Source: Bradyrhizobium ontarionense (GTDB lineage Bacteria; Pseudomonadota; Alphaproteobacteria; Rhizobiales; Xanthobacteraceae). Taken from it: a DNA stretch of 64,000 nucleotides. Each line of letters begins with the position of its first letter. The first letter of the stretch is position 1. The stretch covers positions 7,369,001 to 7,433,000 of the forward strand of contig NZ_CP088156.1 in the NCBI RefSeq assembly GCF_021088345.1. Direction: 5' to 3'. The notes under the pieces are model-generated. The model made no database searches and had not been told where the DNA came from. It worked only from the letters and a program-made list of their open reading frames with translations. Below, piece after piece: positions 37,143 to 46,266 of the stretch. The position numbers and the translations under genes are program-made.

Positions 37143-37454
37143 TCAGTCGATGATGCCGAATTCCGTGACGGGCAGGACCCAATAGACGAGCTTCGTCCCG
37201 GCGAACGAGCCCCTGAGCCGGTCGAGCAGCCGCTCGGTCTGATCGGCCCGCAGGACGATCCGCACGACGACCTCATCGGCATGTCCCTTGACCCGCTCTG
37301 CGGCCGTCCGCAGCCGCACGCGCGCGCCGTGTCCGGCGGCATCGGTGGCGGTGAATCCCGTCACCAGATCCGTCTGTTCGCTGAGGTAATCGAACAGCTC
37401 TTCACGAAGCTCACGCGGAGCAATCAGCGTCAGGCAGACGGCTTCGTTCGTCAT
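37143..37454 (-). CDS. DUF3240-family protein
   Basis: A 103-residue soluble protein with a ferredoxin-like/PII-like layout: CLTLIAPRELREELFDYLSE at the N terminus and KLVYWVLPVTEFGIID at the C terminus. DUF3240 proteins are commonly coded at the end of heavy-metal RND operons. Here the start overlaps the RND stop codon by 4 bases (ATGA), so translation is coupled. The function is not established; a regulatory or chaperone role in metal efflux is inference. Confidence 0.85.
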   Translation of the reverse strand: MTNEAVCLTLIAPRELREELFDYLSEQTDLVTGFTATDAAGHGARVRLRTAAERVKGHADEVVVRIVLRADQTERLLDRLRGSFAGTKLVYWVLPVTEFGIID

Positions 37455-40400
37455 CTCGCCTCCTTTGCGGCCGCGCCGTAGCGACGATACAGGATCGGCA
37501 GCAGGATCAGCGTGAGCAGCGTGGACGACAACAGGCCGCCGATGACGACGATGGCGAGCGGACGCTGGACCTCAGATCCGGGGCCCGATGCGAACAGCAG
37601 CGGGATCAGCCCCAGCGCGGTGATGCTGGCGGTCATCAGCACCGGCCGTAGCCTTCGCTTCGCGCCGTCGATGACGATGCGGTCCTCGGATAGCCCATGG
37701 GTGCGAAGCTGATTGAAATGGGAGACCAGGACGACGCCGTTGAGGACGGCGATGCCCAGCAGCGCGATGAAGCCGACAGACGCGGGGACCGACAGATATT
37801 CGCCGGTCGAGATCAGGGCCAACACCCCTCCAATCAGGGCAAAGGGGATGTTGATAAGCACCAGCAGGGCCTGACGGACCGAGCCGAACGTGGTGAACAG
37901 CAGGACGAATATCAGGCCGATGGCGATCGGTACCACGACGGACAGGCGCCCAGCGGCGCGCTGCTGGTTCTCGAACTGTCCGCCCCAGGTCAGCCGATAG
38001 CCGGCCGGAAGCTGAAGCTCCGCCGCCACCTTCTGCTGGGCGAACTGGACGAAGCCGACCATGTCGCGACCGCGCACATTGGTGCGAACCACGCTCATCC
38101 GATTGCCGTCCTCCCGGTCGATCCTCACCGGACCGTCGACCCGTTGAATGCGGGCGACCTGCGAGAGCGACACGTGTTGTCCGGACGGCAGCGTCAGCGG
38201 CAGCATCGCCAGCAGCGTCGGCGCCTCGCGCGTGGTCTCACTGCCGCGGACCAGGATCGGCGTCCGGCGTCCGTCCTCGAGCGCGGTGCCGATGGTCCGT
38301 CCTTCGATCTGGGTCTTCAGTGAGGTTGCGACGGAGTCGACGGTGAGACCGAGACGGCCTGCCTCCAGCCGGTTGACGACCACGGTGTAGTATTGCGCCC
38401 CTTCGTTCAGCGCCGTGTAGACGTCCTCGGCGCCATCGATGCCGGACAGGATCGTTGAAAGTCTTGCTGCGATGTCGTTGAGCTTTGCGATGTCCGGGCC
38501 GAAGATCTTGATCGCGACGTCGCCGCGGACGCCGCTGATCATCTCCTGCACGCGCATGTCGATGGGCTGCGTGAAGCTGAGCGAGATGCCCGGAAAGCCG
38601 GTCAGCACGTCGCGAAGTTTCTGCAGCAAAGCTTCGCGGTCTCTGCTCTGCCTCTGGTCAGCCGGCTTGAGCACGAGGAACGTGTCGGTCTGATTGAGAC
38701 CCATGGGATCGAGACCAAGCTCGTCCGAGCCGGTGCGCGCGATGATGCCGGCTATGTCGGGCACCTTCATCAAGGCGGTCTGCAGCCGCGCATTGATGGC
38801 GATCGATTCGTCGAGATTGACGGAGGGCAGCGTCTCCACGCTCACGATGATGTCGCCTTCGTCCATGGTTGGCATGAACGTCTTGCCGAGCCGCGTGTAG
38901 CCGTATCCGGCTGCGAGCAGGCCTGCCAAAGCGGCGACGATCACCTTGCGTTCGTTCTTGAGCGCCCAATCCAGGGCAGGCGCGTAGATCCGCTGCGCCG
39001 CCCGTATCAGCAGCGGATCCTGGTGCGATGCGGATTTGAGCGCGAACGACGTCGCGACCGGAATCACCGTCAGCGCGAGCAGCAGCGATCCGGCCAGCGC
39101 GAAGATGATGGCCAGCGCAACGGGGATGAAGAGCTTGCCCTCCAGTCCCTGCAGGGTCAGCAGCGGTACGAAGACGATGATGATGATCAGTACGCCCGAT
39201 GCGACCGGCTGCAGGACTTCGCAGACCGAGCGGAACACGATGTGGGCCAGAGGCGTCGTCTTGCCGGGATCGTGCTTGCTGAGATTGCCGACGATGTTCT
39301 CGACCACGACCACGAGCGCGTCGATCAGCATTCCGATCGCGATCGCGAGACCGCCGAGACTCATCAGGTTGGCCGACATCCCGACCGCGCGCATCACGAG
39401 AAGCGCAATCACGATCGCAAGCGGAAGGCTGAGCGCAATCACCAGCGACGCGCGCCAGTTGCCGAGGAACAAGAGCAGCAGCACCACGACGAGCGCCGTC
39501 GCCTCACCGAGAGCCCGCACCACGGTGCCGACGGCGCGATTGACCAGCCGGCTGCGATCGTAGAACACGTTGATGGTGACGCTGCCCGGCAGCGACGGCT
39601 TCAGCTCCTCCAGCCGGCTGCGCACGTCGCGCACGAGCTGTCCGGCATTGGCTCCGCGCAGCCCGAGCACCAGACCTTCGACCGTCTCGCCCTTGCCGTC
39701 GACCGTGACGGCGCCATAGCGGGTCAGTGCGCCGATCCTGACGCGTGCCACGTCGCTGACCCGGATGGGAATGCCGTCGCGGGTGTCGACGACGATGGCT
39801 TTGATGTCGTCAATGCCGCGAATGCTGCCCTCGATCCGCACGAGCGCGCTGTCCTCGCCCTGGTTGACGCGGCCGGCGCCGTCGTTGCGGCTGTTGGCCT
39901 CGATGGCCCGTCGAAACATCTCGTAGGAAATTCCCCGGGCCGCCAGCGCATCGTTGCGCGGAACGATCTCGAAGGCGCGGACGTAACCGCCCAGCGCATT
40001 GACGTCGGCAACGCCGGGCACCGTGCGCAGCGCCGGGCGGATTACCCAATCGAGGAGACTCCGGCGCTCGGCGAGCGAGAGCTCGGGGCTGTCGATCGTG
40101 AACATGAACATTTCGCCCAGCGGGCTCGTGATCGGCGCCAGGCCGCCGCTCACACCATCGGGGAAATCGCGCGAGATGTTCGATAGCCGTTCCGACACCT
40201 GGTTGCGCGCCCAGTAGATGTCGGTGCCGTCTTCGAAGTCGACGGTGATGTCGGCCAGTGCGTATTTGGTCGTCGATCGCAGGATCTTCTTGTTCGGGAG
40301 GCCGAGCAGTTCGAGCTCGATCGGCACCGTGATGCGCTGCTCGACCTCCTCAGGCGTGAGGCCGGGCGCCTTCATGATGATCTTCACCTGAACCGGCGAG

Positions 40401-40525
40401 ACGTCCGGAAAGGCGTCGATCGGCAGACTTGGCAGGAACACGGCACCGGCACCAACCAGAAGCAGCACGCTCAGGATGACGAACAATCGCTGTGACAGCG
40501 CAAATGCGACCAGCCTTTGCAGCAT
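37451..40525 (-). CDS. Heavy-metal efflux RND transporter (CzcA/CusA family)
   Basis: A 1024-residue inner-membrane pump that exports metal ions using the proton gradient. RND features are present: SLPIDAFPDVSPVQVKI near residue 30, SPLGEMFMFTI, the TM4 region GGLAIAIGMLIDALVVVVEN, and twelve predicted membrane segments with two large periplasmic loops. The TM4 motif is the AIG...DA..V..VEN type rather than the DFG...DGA..VEN of zinc/cobalt pumps, so the metal cannot be assigned with certainty. It follows the membrane-fusion gene (40526-41653) with no gap, and overlaps DUF3240. No outer-membrane channel gene is adjacent. Confidence 0.93.
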   Translation of the reverse strand: MLQRLVAFALSQRLFVILSVLLLVGAGAVFLPSLPIDAFPDVSPVQVKIIMKAPGLTPEEVEQRITVPIELELLGLPNKKILRSTTKYALADITVDFEDGTDIYWARNQVSERLSNISRDFPDGVSGGLAPITSPLGEMFMFTIDSPELSLAERRSLLDWVIRPALRTVPGVADVNALGGYVRAFEIVPRNDALAARGISYEMFRRAIEANSRNDGAGRVNQGEDSALVRIEGSIRGIDDIKAIVVDTRDGIPIRVSDVARVRIGALTRYGAVTVDGKGETVEGLVLGLRGANAGQLVRDVRSRLEELKPSLPGSVTINVFYDRSRLVNRAVGTVVRALGEATALVVVLLLLFLGNWRASLVIALSLPLAIVIALLVMRAVGMSANLMSLGGLAIAIGMLIDALVVVVENIVGNLSKHDPGKTTPLAHIVFRSVCEVLQPVASGVLIIIIVFVPLLTLQGLEGKLFIPVALAIIFALAGSLLLALTVIPVATSFALKSASHQDPLLIRAAQRIYAPALDWALKNERKVIVAALAGLLAAGYGYTRLGKTFMPTMDEGDIIVSVETLPSVNLDESIAINARLQTALMKVPDIAGIIARTGSDELGLDPMGLNQTDTFLVLKPADQRQSRDREALLQKLRDVLTGFPGISLSFTQPIDMRVQEMISGVRGDVAIKIFGPDIAKLNDIAARLSTILSGIDGAEDVYTALNEGAQYYTVVVNRLEAGRLGLTVDSVATSLKTQIEGRTIGTALEDGRRTPILVRGSETTREAPTLLAMLPLTLPSGQHVSLSQVARIQRVDGPVRIDREDGNRMSVVRTNVRGRDMVGFVQFAQQKVAAELQLPAGYRLTWGGQFENQQRAAGRLSVVVPIAIGLIFVLLFTTFGSVRQALLVLINIPFALIGGVLALISTGEYLSVPASVGFIALLGIAVLNGVVLVSHFNQLRTHGLSEDRIVIDGAKRRLRPVLMTASITALGLIPLLFASGPGSEVQRPLAIVVIGGLLSSTLLTLILLPILYRRYGAAAKEAR

Positions 40526-41653
40526 CTATTGCCCCAGCCGGGAGAGAATGCCGCGCAGTGCCGAGATGCCGCCGATTGCGATGTCGTCCTTGTCCGTGAT
40601 GGGGCCGGAAACCACAACGTGATTTTGGTCCTCCGCGAGCAGCTGTACCGGGACCTGCCGGAAGCCGCCTTCGATCGCGACGAAGATCGAGGTCTGTTCG
40701 CCGCGCCGGACCAGGCCGCTATAGGGGATTTCCCACGCACTTTCTCCGGCGGACATGAAGCTGATGCGCGCCGCCGCGGTCTGTCCGGAATGCAGTTCGC
40801 CATTGTTAGGAATCTCGGCGCGGACGAGGATCGTCTGGGTCGCCGCGTCGGTTGTCTCGGAGACCAGGATGACCTGACCCGGGGTCGCATAGCCCTCGAT
40901 GTCGACCTTTGCGCCCGTTCTGATCGCGCCGATATTCGTGGCCGGGATCGCGATCTCGGCCCATAGCGGCGACAGCCGAGCGAGTTTCACCAGCGGCGCG
41001 GCTTACTCCATCCGCTGGCCCGGGGACACCGCAATCTCCACGACGGATGCCGCCCGGGGCGCGGAGACGGTCAGCGTCGCGCTGATGGCGGCCTCGTTGC
41101 CAAGGCGCGCGATCGCGTCGTCCGACAGCCCGCTGAGATGAAGCATCTGCCGCCGTTCCGCGACCGCAATGCTGGCCTGGCGCGCCTCGGCCTGGCTGGA
41201 TTCCAGCACGCGCTGCGGGACCGCCTTGCCTTCGAACAGGTCGGTATTCCGCTTCAGCTGCTGGACGGCGAGAACCTCCTGCGCCAGCGCATGTAGATAT
41301 TCGCGCTGAAGCGACACGAAGCTCGGACTTTCCAGCGTCAGGAGTGGCTGCCCCTCGGTAACGCGGTCACCCCGGGCGACTGCCAGGTTCGTGATCATGC
41401 CGGAGACGGGAGCGCTCACCACCCACAATTGGGGTGTCGGAATCACGATCTGTGCGGGATAGGGGAGCGTCTTGTCGGTTCGGCTCGAGATGGGGTGCGT
41501 GACACGGACGCCAAGGTTCTGGGCCTGGGCCGGCGTGAGCTTCACATCATCGGCCGACGCCTGGCATGACGGCGCCCAGAGCGCCAGCGAAAGAAGCGCG
41601 CTGGTCCAGAGGCCGGAGAATCTGCGAGGGGCGGCGCGGGCGAGCGTGGGCAT
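40526..41653 (-). pseudogene. RND membrane-fusion protein (CzcB/CusB type) with in-frame stop
   Basis: One continuous frame coding for a membrane-fusion protein, broken by TAA at 41003-41005. The first part (from ATG 41653) has a signal peptide, LTPAQAQNLGVRVTHPIS, the lipoyl-like PVSGMITNLAVARGDRVTEG and a hairpin, ending SPGQRME. After the stop the same frame continues AAPLVKLARLSPLWAEI and the beta-barrel domain, IRTGAKVDIEGYATPGQVI, to its normal end. No shift in frame is needed. Either the gene is inactive, the second part restarts (a GTG at 40990), the stop is read through, or it is a sequence error. It should act with the RND pump coded directly downstream. Confidence 0.82.
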
Positions 41654-41821
41654 CGAATGAGATCGTTTCCGGTTCTGAAAATGACACATTCATACCTAGT
41701 TTCTGCCGTTTCCGCGACCGTTGACCTGCATCAAGGCGCGCGCTCACGAGTTCGAGCGTGTTGAGTGTAGAGTGTCGCTGATGACACGCAGCTGACGCTC
41801 TCTTGCGAGAGCGTGGCGTTC

Positions 41822-42427
41822 TCAAAGCTGCTGGCGATAGCGTGCGTCAACCGTGTCCTGAGGCTCAGGCTCGCCGAGCCTGGTCTGATCGTGAATGATC
41901 TCGCTGATACTCGGCATGCTCGAGCGCGCGACCTGGGCGTCCTGCGACCATAGTTTCGAACGCATGATCGCCTTGCCGCAGTGGAAGTAGACCTCCTGCA
42001 CGGTGATCACGAGCACCAGCCGTGGCGGCTTGCCGAACTCTTCGAGCTTTGCGAGCAGGTCGGGATCGGTGGACAGCGATGCCGTGCCGCCGACCCGCAA
42101 CGTCTCGTTGATCCCGGGCACGAAGAAGATCAGTTGCACCAGGCCCGAGCCGTCCGAGATGTTGCTGAGGCTGTCGATCCGGTTGTTGCCGGGACGGTCC
42201 GGCATCAGCAGCCGATGATCGCCATCGATATGGACGAAACCCGGATGACCGCCACGCGGTGATGCATCGACGCTGCCATCGGTGCCCGACGTCGCCATCA
42301 CGCAGAACGGCGACATCGCGATGAACTTGCTACTGTGAACGTCGAGCGCCGGACGAACCTTGGCAATTACACGATCGTTCGGCTTCGGATAGATCGCGGC
42401 GAGATCGGCATTGGCGTGGTCGCTCAC
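41822..42427 (-). CDS. PPOX-class FMN-binding protein (pyridoxamine-phosphate-oxidase-like)
   Basis: A 201-residue protein of the split-barrel flavin-binding fold. Typical segments are FIAMSPFCVMATSGTDGSVD, then SPRGGHPGFVHIDGDHRLLM and PDRPGNNRIDSLSNI, close to the TIGR04025/DR2398 subgroup. Members bind FMN, F420 or heme and reduce unknown substrates. The start is GTG 42427, after the excellent site AAGGAGGACAGCC; frames further upstream lack such a site. It is followed at 42465 by a DoxX-type gene read in the same direction upstream of it. Confidence 0.85.
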   Translation of the reverse strand: MSDHANADLAAIYPKPNDRVIAKVRPALDVHSSKFIAMSPFCVMATSGTDGSVDASPRGGHPGFVHIDGDHRLLMPDRPGNNRIDSLSNISDGSGLVQLIFFVPGINETLRVGGTASLSTDPDLLAKLEEFGKPPRLVLVITVQEVYFHCGKAIMRSKLWSQDAQVARSSMPSISEIIHDQTRLGEPEPQDTVDARYRQQL

Positions 42428-42464
42428 GGCTGTCCTCCTTGTTCGCAACATATCGCTGCACGAG

Positions 42465-42881
42465 CTAGGCCTTGCGATGCCACGGCCAGTCGGTGAGCCC
42501 TGCGCTGTAGAGCGCCCACCAGATGAGCACGGGCTGAAAAGCCAGGCGCGGGCCATGATAGAGCCAGCTGCTGCCGAGAAAGGGCAGGTCGATCACCTCG
42601 ATCGCATGCTTGAAGTTCGCCGGCCAGACGCAGACGGCATAGGCGGCGAGCGCGATCCCCGCCCAGCGCCGCATCGGCTTCGTCACCAGCGCGATTGCGC
42701 CTGCGAGTTCGCAAAGGCCGGTGAGCAGAATGACCTGCGGGGCAAACGGAACGACGGACGGCGTGATCCGCAGGAACGGCTCGGGGATTGCGAGATGCGC
42801 GATGCCCGCAGCGACATAGAACGCCGCCATCAGCCAGCGCATGATCGCGCGGATCCTGTCGTCGCGCAGCGCAACCGTCAT
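42465..42881 (-). CDS. DoxX-family membrane protein
   Basis: A 138-residue protein with four membrane segments: MRWLMAAFYVAAGIAHLAIP, VILLTGLCELAGAIALVTKP, RWAGIALAAYAVCVWPANFK and a C-terminal LIWWALYSAGLTDWPW. The pattern F...G..H......F...P.....P is typical of the DoxX/DoxD-like (YphA) family. Some relatives support oxidative-stress enzymes in the membrane. It precedes the PPOX gene by 37 bases on the same strand, so the two may form an operon. Confidence 0.88.
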   Translation of the reverse strand: MTVALRDDRIRAIMRWLMAAFYVAAGIAHLAIPEPFLRITPSVVPFAPQVILLTGLCELAGAIALVTKPMRRWAGIALAAYAVCVWPANFKHAIEVIDLPFLGSSWLYHGPRLAFQPVLIWWALYSAGLTDWPWHRKA

Positions 42882-42917
42882 GGCGCGGGACCATCGGGCG
42901 ACCTTGCAGGGCTCATG

Positions 42918-43271
42918 TCACACGGCATCGGCGGGGACGAAACAGCTGATGATGATGTCGCCGCGGTGATGGACATACCACACGACGGCTTCGCCGACCG
43001 GGTTGCCGCGGTCGCGGATGATGGCGCGCTCCGGCACGGCCATCCAGCGTCCCTCGATCGGCACCCAATAGGCACCATCACGCACGTCGTAGCTGGTGCG
43101 GTGGCCGTCGGAGATGTCGCAGCACGGCACGCCATTGGGAGCGATCACGCTCTTGAACCATGCGCGTATATCGGGCGGAACGTTCTCGAACTGGCCGTTG
43201 TCGATGGCGAGCGCGACGCCCGCGCAGACCACCGAGCCCATCACGAGAGCGGCCAGCACCATCCTGCGCAT
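42918..43271 (-). CDS. Exported hypothetical protein
   Basis: A 117-residue protein with a signal peptide (MRRMVLAALVMGSVVCAGVA, cleavage near ALA) and a mature domain with PPDIRAWFKSVIAPNGVPCC, then DISDGHRTSYDVRDGAYWVP and a late VVWYVHHRGDIIISCFVP. A CC pair and a late Cys suggest disulfides or metal binding. ATG 43271 follows GAGAGAAGAGGTGAGC. Similar short periplasmic proteins are common in Bradyrhizobium but I know of no function. Confidence 0.82.
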   Translation of the reverse strand: MRRMVLAALVMGSVVCAGVALAIDNGQFENVPPDIRAWFKSVIAPNGVPCCDISDGHRTSYDVRDGAYWVPIEGRWMAVPERAIIRDRGNPVGEAVVWYVHHRGDIIISCFVPADAV

Positions 43272-43389
43272 GCTCACCTCTTCTCTCTCTTTCGCCTGCA
43301 CCATGCGATTGTCGGACCGGGATTAAGCCCGACCCGCGGCGACGGCGCATGCTCAAAATTTGAGCGCTCACCGCCGGTGCCTTGCCGTA

Positions 43390-44451
43390 TCACATGCCGC
43401 GCTGCGGCGCGGTGGCGAGCAATTCGCGCAGCGGCTCGACGTAGAACCTCGCATTGCCGGTGGTGAGATGGCCGCGCGTCTCGGCCGAGGCCTGGATGAG
43501 ATGGACCTTGCCATGGAGCACGTGCTTCATCGCATCTGCGGTCACGCCCGTCTCCGGAGGATTGCGCTCGTCATCCGCCGCATTGATCAGCAGCACGGTC
43601 GCCTTGATCTTGTCGAGATCGGTCGACGGATTGTAGTCGTGCGAGGAATCCCACTGATAGATGAAGTCATTGGCGTCGGCCGGCACCGGCGCGGCCAGCC
43701 GCTCCTCGACCATCTTGTCCGCCTTCGCCGCGGTCGGCGCCGCGAGCTGATAGGCGATGGTGCCGCCGGCGGTCGCCGTCGCATAGGCCGTGACCGCGTA
43801 TTTCATCATGCGCGGCTGGGTGGTGTAGTTGCCGCCGTTGTAGTCGGGATCGTTGCGGATCGTCTCCAGCATGATCCGGCGCAGCATCCAGTTGCGCGCG
43901 GCCATCTCGGTCGGCTGCGAGGCCATCGGCACGGCGACGTCCATGTAGTCCGGATAGCGCGTGGCCCACACCCAGCTGTGCATGCCGCCCATCGAATTGC
44001 CGATGACGAGGCGCAGGTGCTTGACCCCGAGACCCTCGGTCAGAAGCCGGTATTGCGCATCGACCATGTCGGTATAGTCGTAGGCGGGGAATTTCGACTT
44101 CAGCCCGTCTGACGGCTTCGACGATTTGCCGTGGCCGATGCTGTCGGGAATGATGATGTAGTATTTGGTCGCATCGAGCGGCTGGTCCTTGCCGAACAAT
44201 TCGCCGGCGAACGGCGGCACCAGCATGCTGGCGCCCGAGCCGCCGGTGCCATGCAGCACCAGCACGGGCTGCCCGCTCGGCTCACCGACCGTCATGTAGT
44301 GCAGCTTCAGCTCCGGCATGGTCTCGCCGGTGTGGAACTTGAAATCCTTGATGACCACGTCGCCCTGCTTGGGGGCGGGATAATCGGCGGCGCGGGCCGG
44401 CGCACAAAAAAACACGACGGCAGCAAAGGCGGCGGCAAGCGGTCGAAGCAT
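43390..44451 (-). CDS. Alpha/beta hydrolase, homoserine-acetyltransferase-like, exported
   Basis: A 353-residue protein with a signal peptide ending at APARA. The fold is that of MetX-like acyltransferases: VLVLHGTGGSGASMLVPP (oxyanion loop), nucleophile elbow RLVIGNSMGGMHSWVWA (Ser), then NAADDERNPPETG (Asp) and SAETRGHLT (His). Export to the periplasm argues against a role in methionine synthesis, where MetX is cytoplasmic, so a secreted esterase or acyltransferase is more likely. ATG 44451 follows CAGGGGGAAACAG. Confidence 0.88.
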   Translation of the reverse strand: MLRPLAAAFAAVVFFCAPARAADYPAPKQGDVVIKDFKFHTGETMPELKLHYMTVGEPSGQPVLVLHGTGGSGASMLVPPFAGELFGKDQPLDATKYYIIIPDSIGHGKSSKPSDGLKSKFPAYDYTDMVDAQYRLLTEGLGVKHLRLVIGNSMGGMHSWVWATRYPDYMDVAVPMASQPTEMAARNWMLRRIMLETIRNDPDYNGGNYTTQPRMMKYAVTAYATATAGGTIAYQLAAPTAAKADKMVEERLAAPVPADANDFIYQWDSSHDYNPSTDLDKIKATVLLINAADDERNPPETGVTADAMKHVLHGKVHLIQASAETRGHLTTGNARFYVEPLRELLATAPQRGM

Positions 44452-44549
44452 CTGTTTCCCCCTGTAAAATGCGCGGCTCTTCCGGCCGCATCTATGCCAT
44501 GATAGCACGTTCCACGACTTGGTTCAGCACCGGATTGATGAGACCCGTC

Positions 44550-44822
44550 ATGTGCCGCAACATCAGGACGCTGTTCAATTTCGAGCCGCCGGCGACGGAG
44601 GCGGAGATCCAGGCCTCGGCGCTGCAATTCGTGCGCAAGCTGTCGGGCTTCACCGCGCCGTCGCAGGCCAACGAGGCCGCCTTCGCATGCGCGGTGGAGG
44701 AGGTGGCGGATGCCGCGCGGCGTCTCCTGGCCTCGCTGCAGACCCAGTCGCCGCCCAAGGACCGCGAGATCGAGGCGGCCAAGGCCCGCGAACGTTCGGC
44801 CGTCAGGTTCGGCAAGCGCTGA
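44550..44822 (+). CDS. DUF2277-family protein
   Basis: A 90-residue protein beginning MCRNIRTLFNFEPPATEAEI, the hallmark of DUF2277, followed by ALQFVRKLSGFTAPSQANEA and AVEEVADAARRLLASL. The family is small, helical and of unknown function, widespread in actinobacteria and alphaproteobacteria. ATG 44550 is set by the family's start. It is followed by a convergent collagen-like gene. Confidence 0.9.
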   Translation: MCRNIRTLFNFEPPATEAEIQASALQFVRKLSGFTAPSQANEAAFACAVEEVADAARRLLASLQTQSPPKDREIEAAKARERSAVRFGKR

Positions 44823-44855
44823 GGCCGGCCGGCCCCGGCCGGCGAGAACGGAAGC

Positions 44856-45371
44856 TCAGAAGTCCTCGTCGTGAGGATGCTTCTTGTGCTTCTTGTTTTT
44901 CTTGTGCTTCTTTTTCTTCTTGGTGGGCACGTCGATCGCGTGCGGATCGTCGTCTTCGAACGCCTCCTCGAGGGCCTCGTCGTGCTCGGTGGCGGCGAAG
45001 ATGTCGCGTATCGCCATCTGCGCCGCCTCGCGCTCGTGCGCCTCGCGATCCCGGTTGCGCTTGTAGTCGTCATAGGCCGCGAAGATCTGCTCCAGCCAAG
45101 GCATCAGCTGGTCGATCGTCGGCAGCGTGCCCGGCGGTCCCTGCTCGCCGCGAGGGCCTTGCGGACCTTGGGATCCCTGCGGACCCGGCTTGCCGGGGAC
45201 ACCGGCCTCGCCGCGGGGGCCTTGCGGGCCGGGCTTGCCCTGGGCTCCCGGCTTGCCGTCGGGACCCGGTTTGCCGCGCTGACCATCCGGTCCGCGTCGC
45301 CCCGGCTGCCCCTGTGGTCCACGTGGACCCGCGGGGCCCTGCAGGCCGCGTCCGGCCGGATGTCTTGCCAC
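44856..45371 (-). CDS. Collagen-like protein with polylysine/histidine tail
   Basis: A 171-residue protein. Residues 8-83 are an unbroken Gly-X-Y run ([20 protein letters not shown] and on to GEQGPPG), enough to form a collagen triple helix. Next comes [20 protein letters not shown], which may be a trimerisation helix, a charged region [13 protein letters not shown], and a tail of Lys and His ([15 protein letters not shown]). No signal peptide or membrane segment is seen. Bacterial collagen-like proteins are usually on the surface or in spores, so a cytoplasmic form is unusual. The basic tail suggests binding to nucleic acid or other polyanions (inference). Confidence 0.88.
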   Translation of the reverse strand: MARHPAGRGLQGPAGPRGPQGQPGRRGPDGQRGKPGPDGKPGAQGKPGPQGPRGEAGVPGKPGPQGSQGPQGPRGEQGPPGTLPTIDQLMPWLEQIFAAYDDYKRNRDREAHEREAAQMAIRDIFAATEHDEALEEAFEDDDPHAIDVPTKKKKKHKKNKKHKKHPHDEDF

Positions 45372-45452
45372 TACCGCAACTCCGCTACCAACATCTGATT
45401 CGGAGCGAAGCGTAACAGAGCCGCGATCACGGCAGCAATTGCAGCAGCGCTA

Positions 45453-45484
45453 CGAGGCCGATTGATCAACATCAATCGGCCTCG
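45453..45484. promoter_or_regulatory. 14-bp perfect stem containing a FixK/FNR-type box
   Basis: CGAGGCCGATTGAT, loop CAAC, ATCAATCGGCCTCG. Its centre, TTGATCAACATCAA (45462-45475), is a perfect TTGAT-N4-ATCAA box, the FNR/FixK consensus. It lies 90 bases upstream of the collagen-like gene and after the Fis-type gene. It may be an oxygen-control site or only a terminator stem that happens to contain the box. A second stem, CCACGCGAT...ATCGCGTGG, is at 45499-45521. Confidence 0.5.
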
Positions 45485-45533
45485 CGTCGTAATGAGTTCC
45501 ACGCGATGGGATATCGCGTGGTCAGCGTTCGTG

Positions 45534-45803
45534 TCAGGCACCGTAGGCCGGCACGGCGATGCCGTCGGCCGTGTAGCACCGGATCTTGTTGCGCAAGGTG
45601 CGGACGGGCATACCGAGCAGCTTTGCGGCGTGGGTACGGTTGCCGTTGCAGCGCGCCAAGGTCTGGACGATGAGCTCGCGCTCGATCTCGGACAGGGGCG
45701 TGCCGATCAACAGCGGCAGAACCTCCGTCGCAGCGCGCGACGGCGGCACGGCAAGCGGGACAAGTGACGGACTTGCGGCATCGGATGACAATTCTTGCGA
45801 CAT
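45534..45803 (-). CDS. Fis-type helix-turn-helix protein
   Basis: An 89-residue protein with a C-terminal Fis-type HTH: ERELIVQTLARCNGNRTHAA, then KLLGMPVRTLRNKIRCY. This is the DNA-binding part normally found at the end of NtrC-family activators; here it stands alone, as in some FlbD-like or Fis-like small proteins. N-terminal 35 residues are Ser/Pro/Ala-rich and probably flexible. No ATPase domain lies upstream in any frame. Targets unknown. Confidence 0.85.
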   Translation of the reverse strand: MSQELSSDAASPSLVPLAVPPSRAATEVLPLLIGTPLSEIERELIVQTLARCNGNRTHAAKLLGMPVRTLRNKIRCYTADGIAVPAYGA

Positions 45804-46266
45804 AACTCCTCCCGATCAACGCCCGCGCCGGCACTGAGAGCCGCGCGAAAACATCGAGACCAACTAAACATCCAGCCCGTAAATCACCGTGGTCCGACAA
45901 GGTTAATGGGGCCTTAACGCCGGTCCCCGGCGGCGCCGCAGGCACCAAATACCGCGAAAACGCCTTGGTTCTGCGCGGGTCTCGACCCATTTGGCGGCGG
46001 GCCGGCCGTGCGCTGACGGGACGACGCAGGCCCTGAGCCAGGTCACACCTTTGATGGCGGCTATCATGGAACCGGTTCAGCCTGGTGGTTCGGCGCTTGC
46101 GGCGAGGGCGGCATTTCGAACACACAAGCCGCGCCGCATGCGGGGTGCCGCGCAAAGGGCTAAATTCGGCCCGATCGATTCGCTTGGTGGGGCCTGATCG
46201 TCACGCGTGGCCATCGAAATTCCCTACTTCACTATCCTCAAGTTCAATTCGCTGGAGACTTCATCC
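45804..46266. other. Intergenic, no gene seen
   Basis: About 460 bases between the Fis-type gene and an exported protein on the other strand. Open frames here have no coding signature. It should hold both promoters. Confidence 0.45.

Noticed and set aside
39023..40186. 387-residue open frame on the plus strand
   Set aside because: Antisense to the RND pump gene; composition dominated by His, Arg, Asp and Gly repeats.
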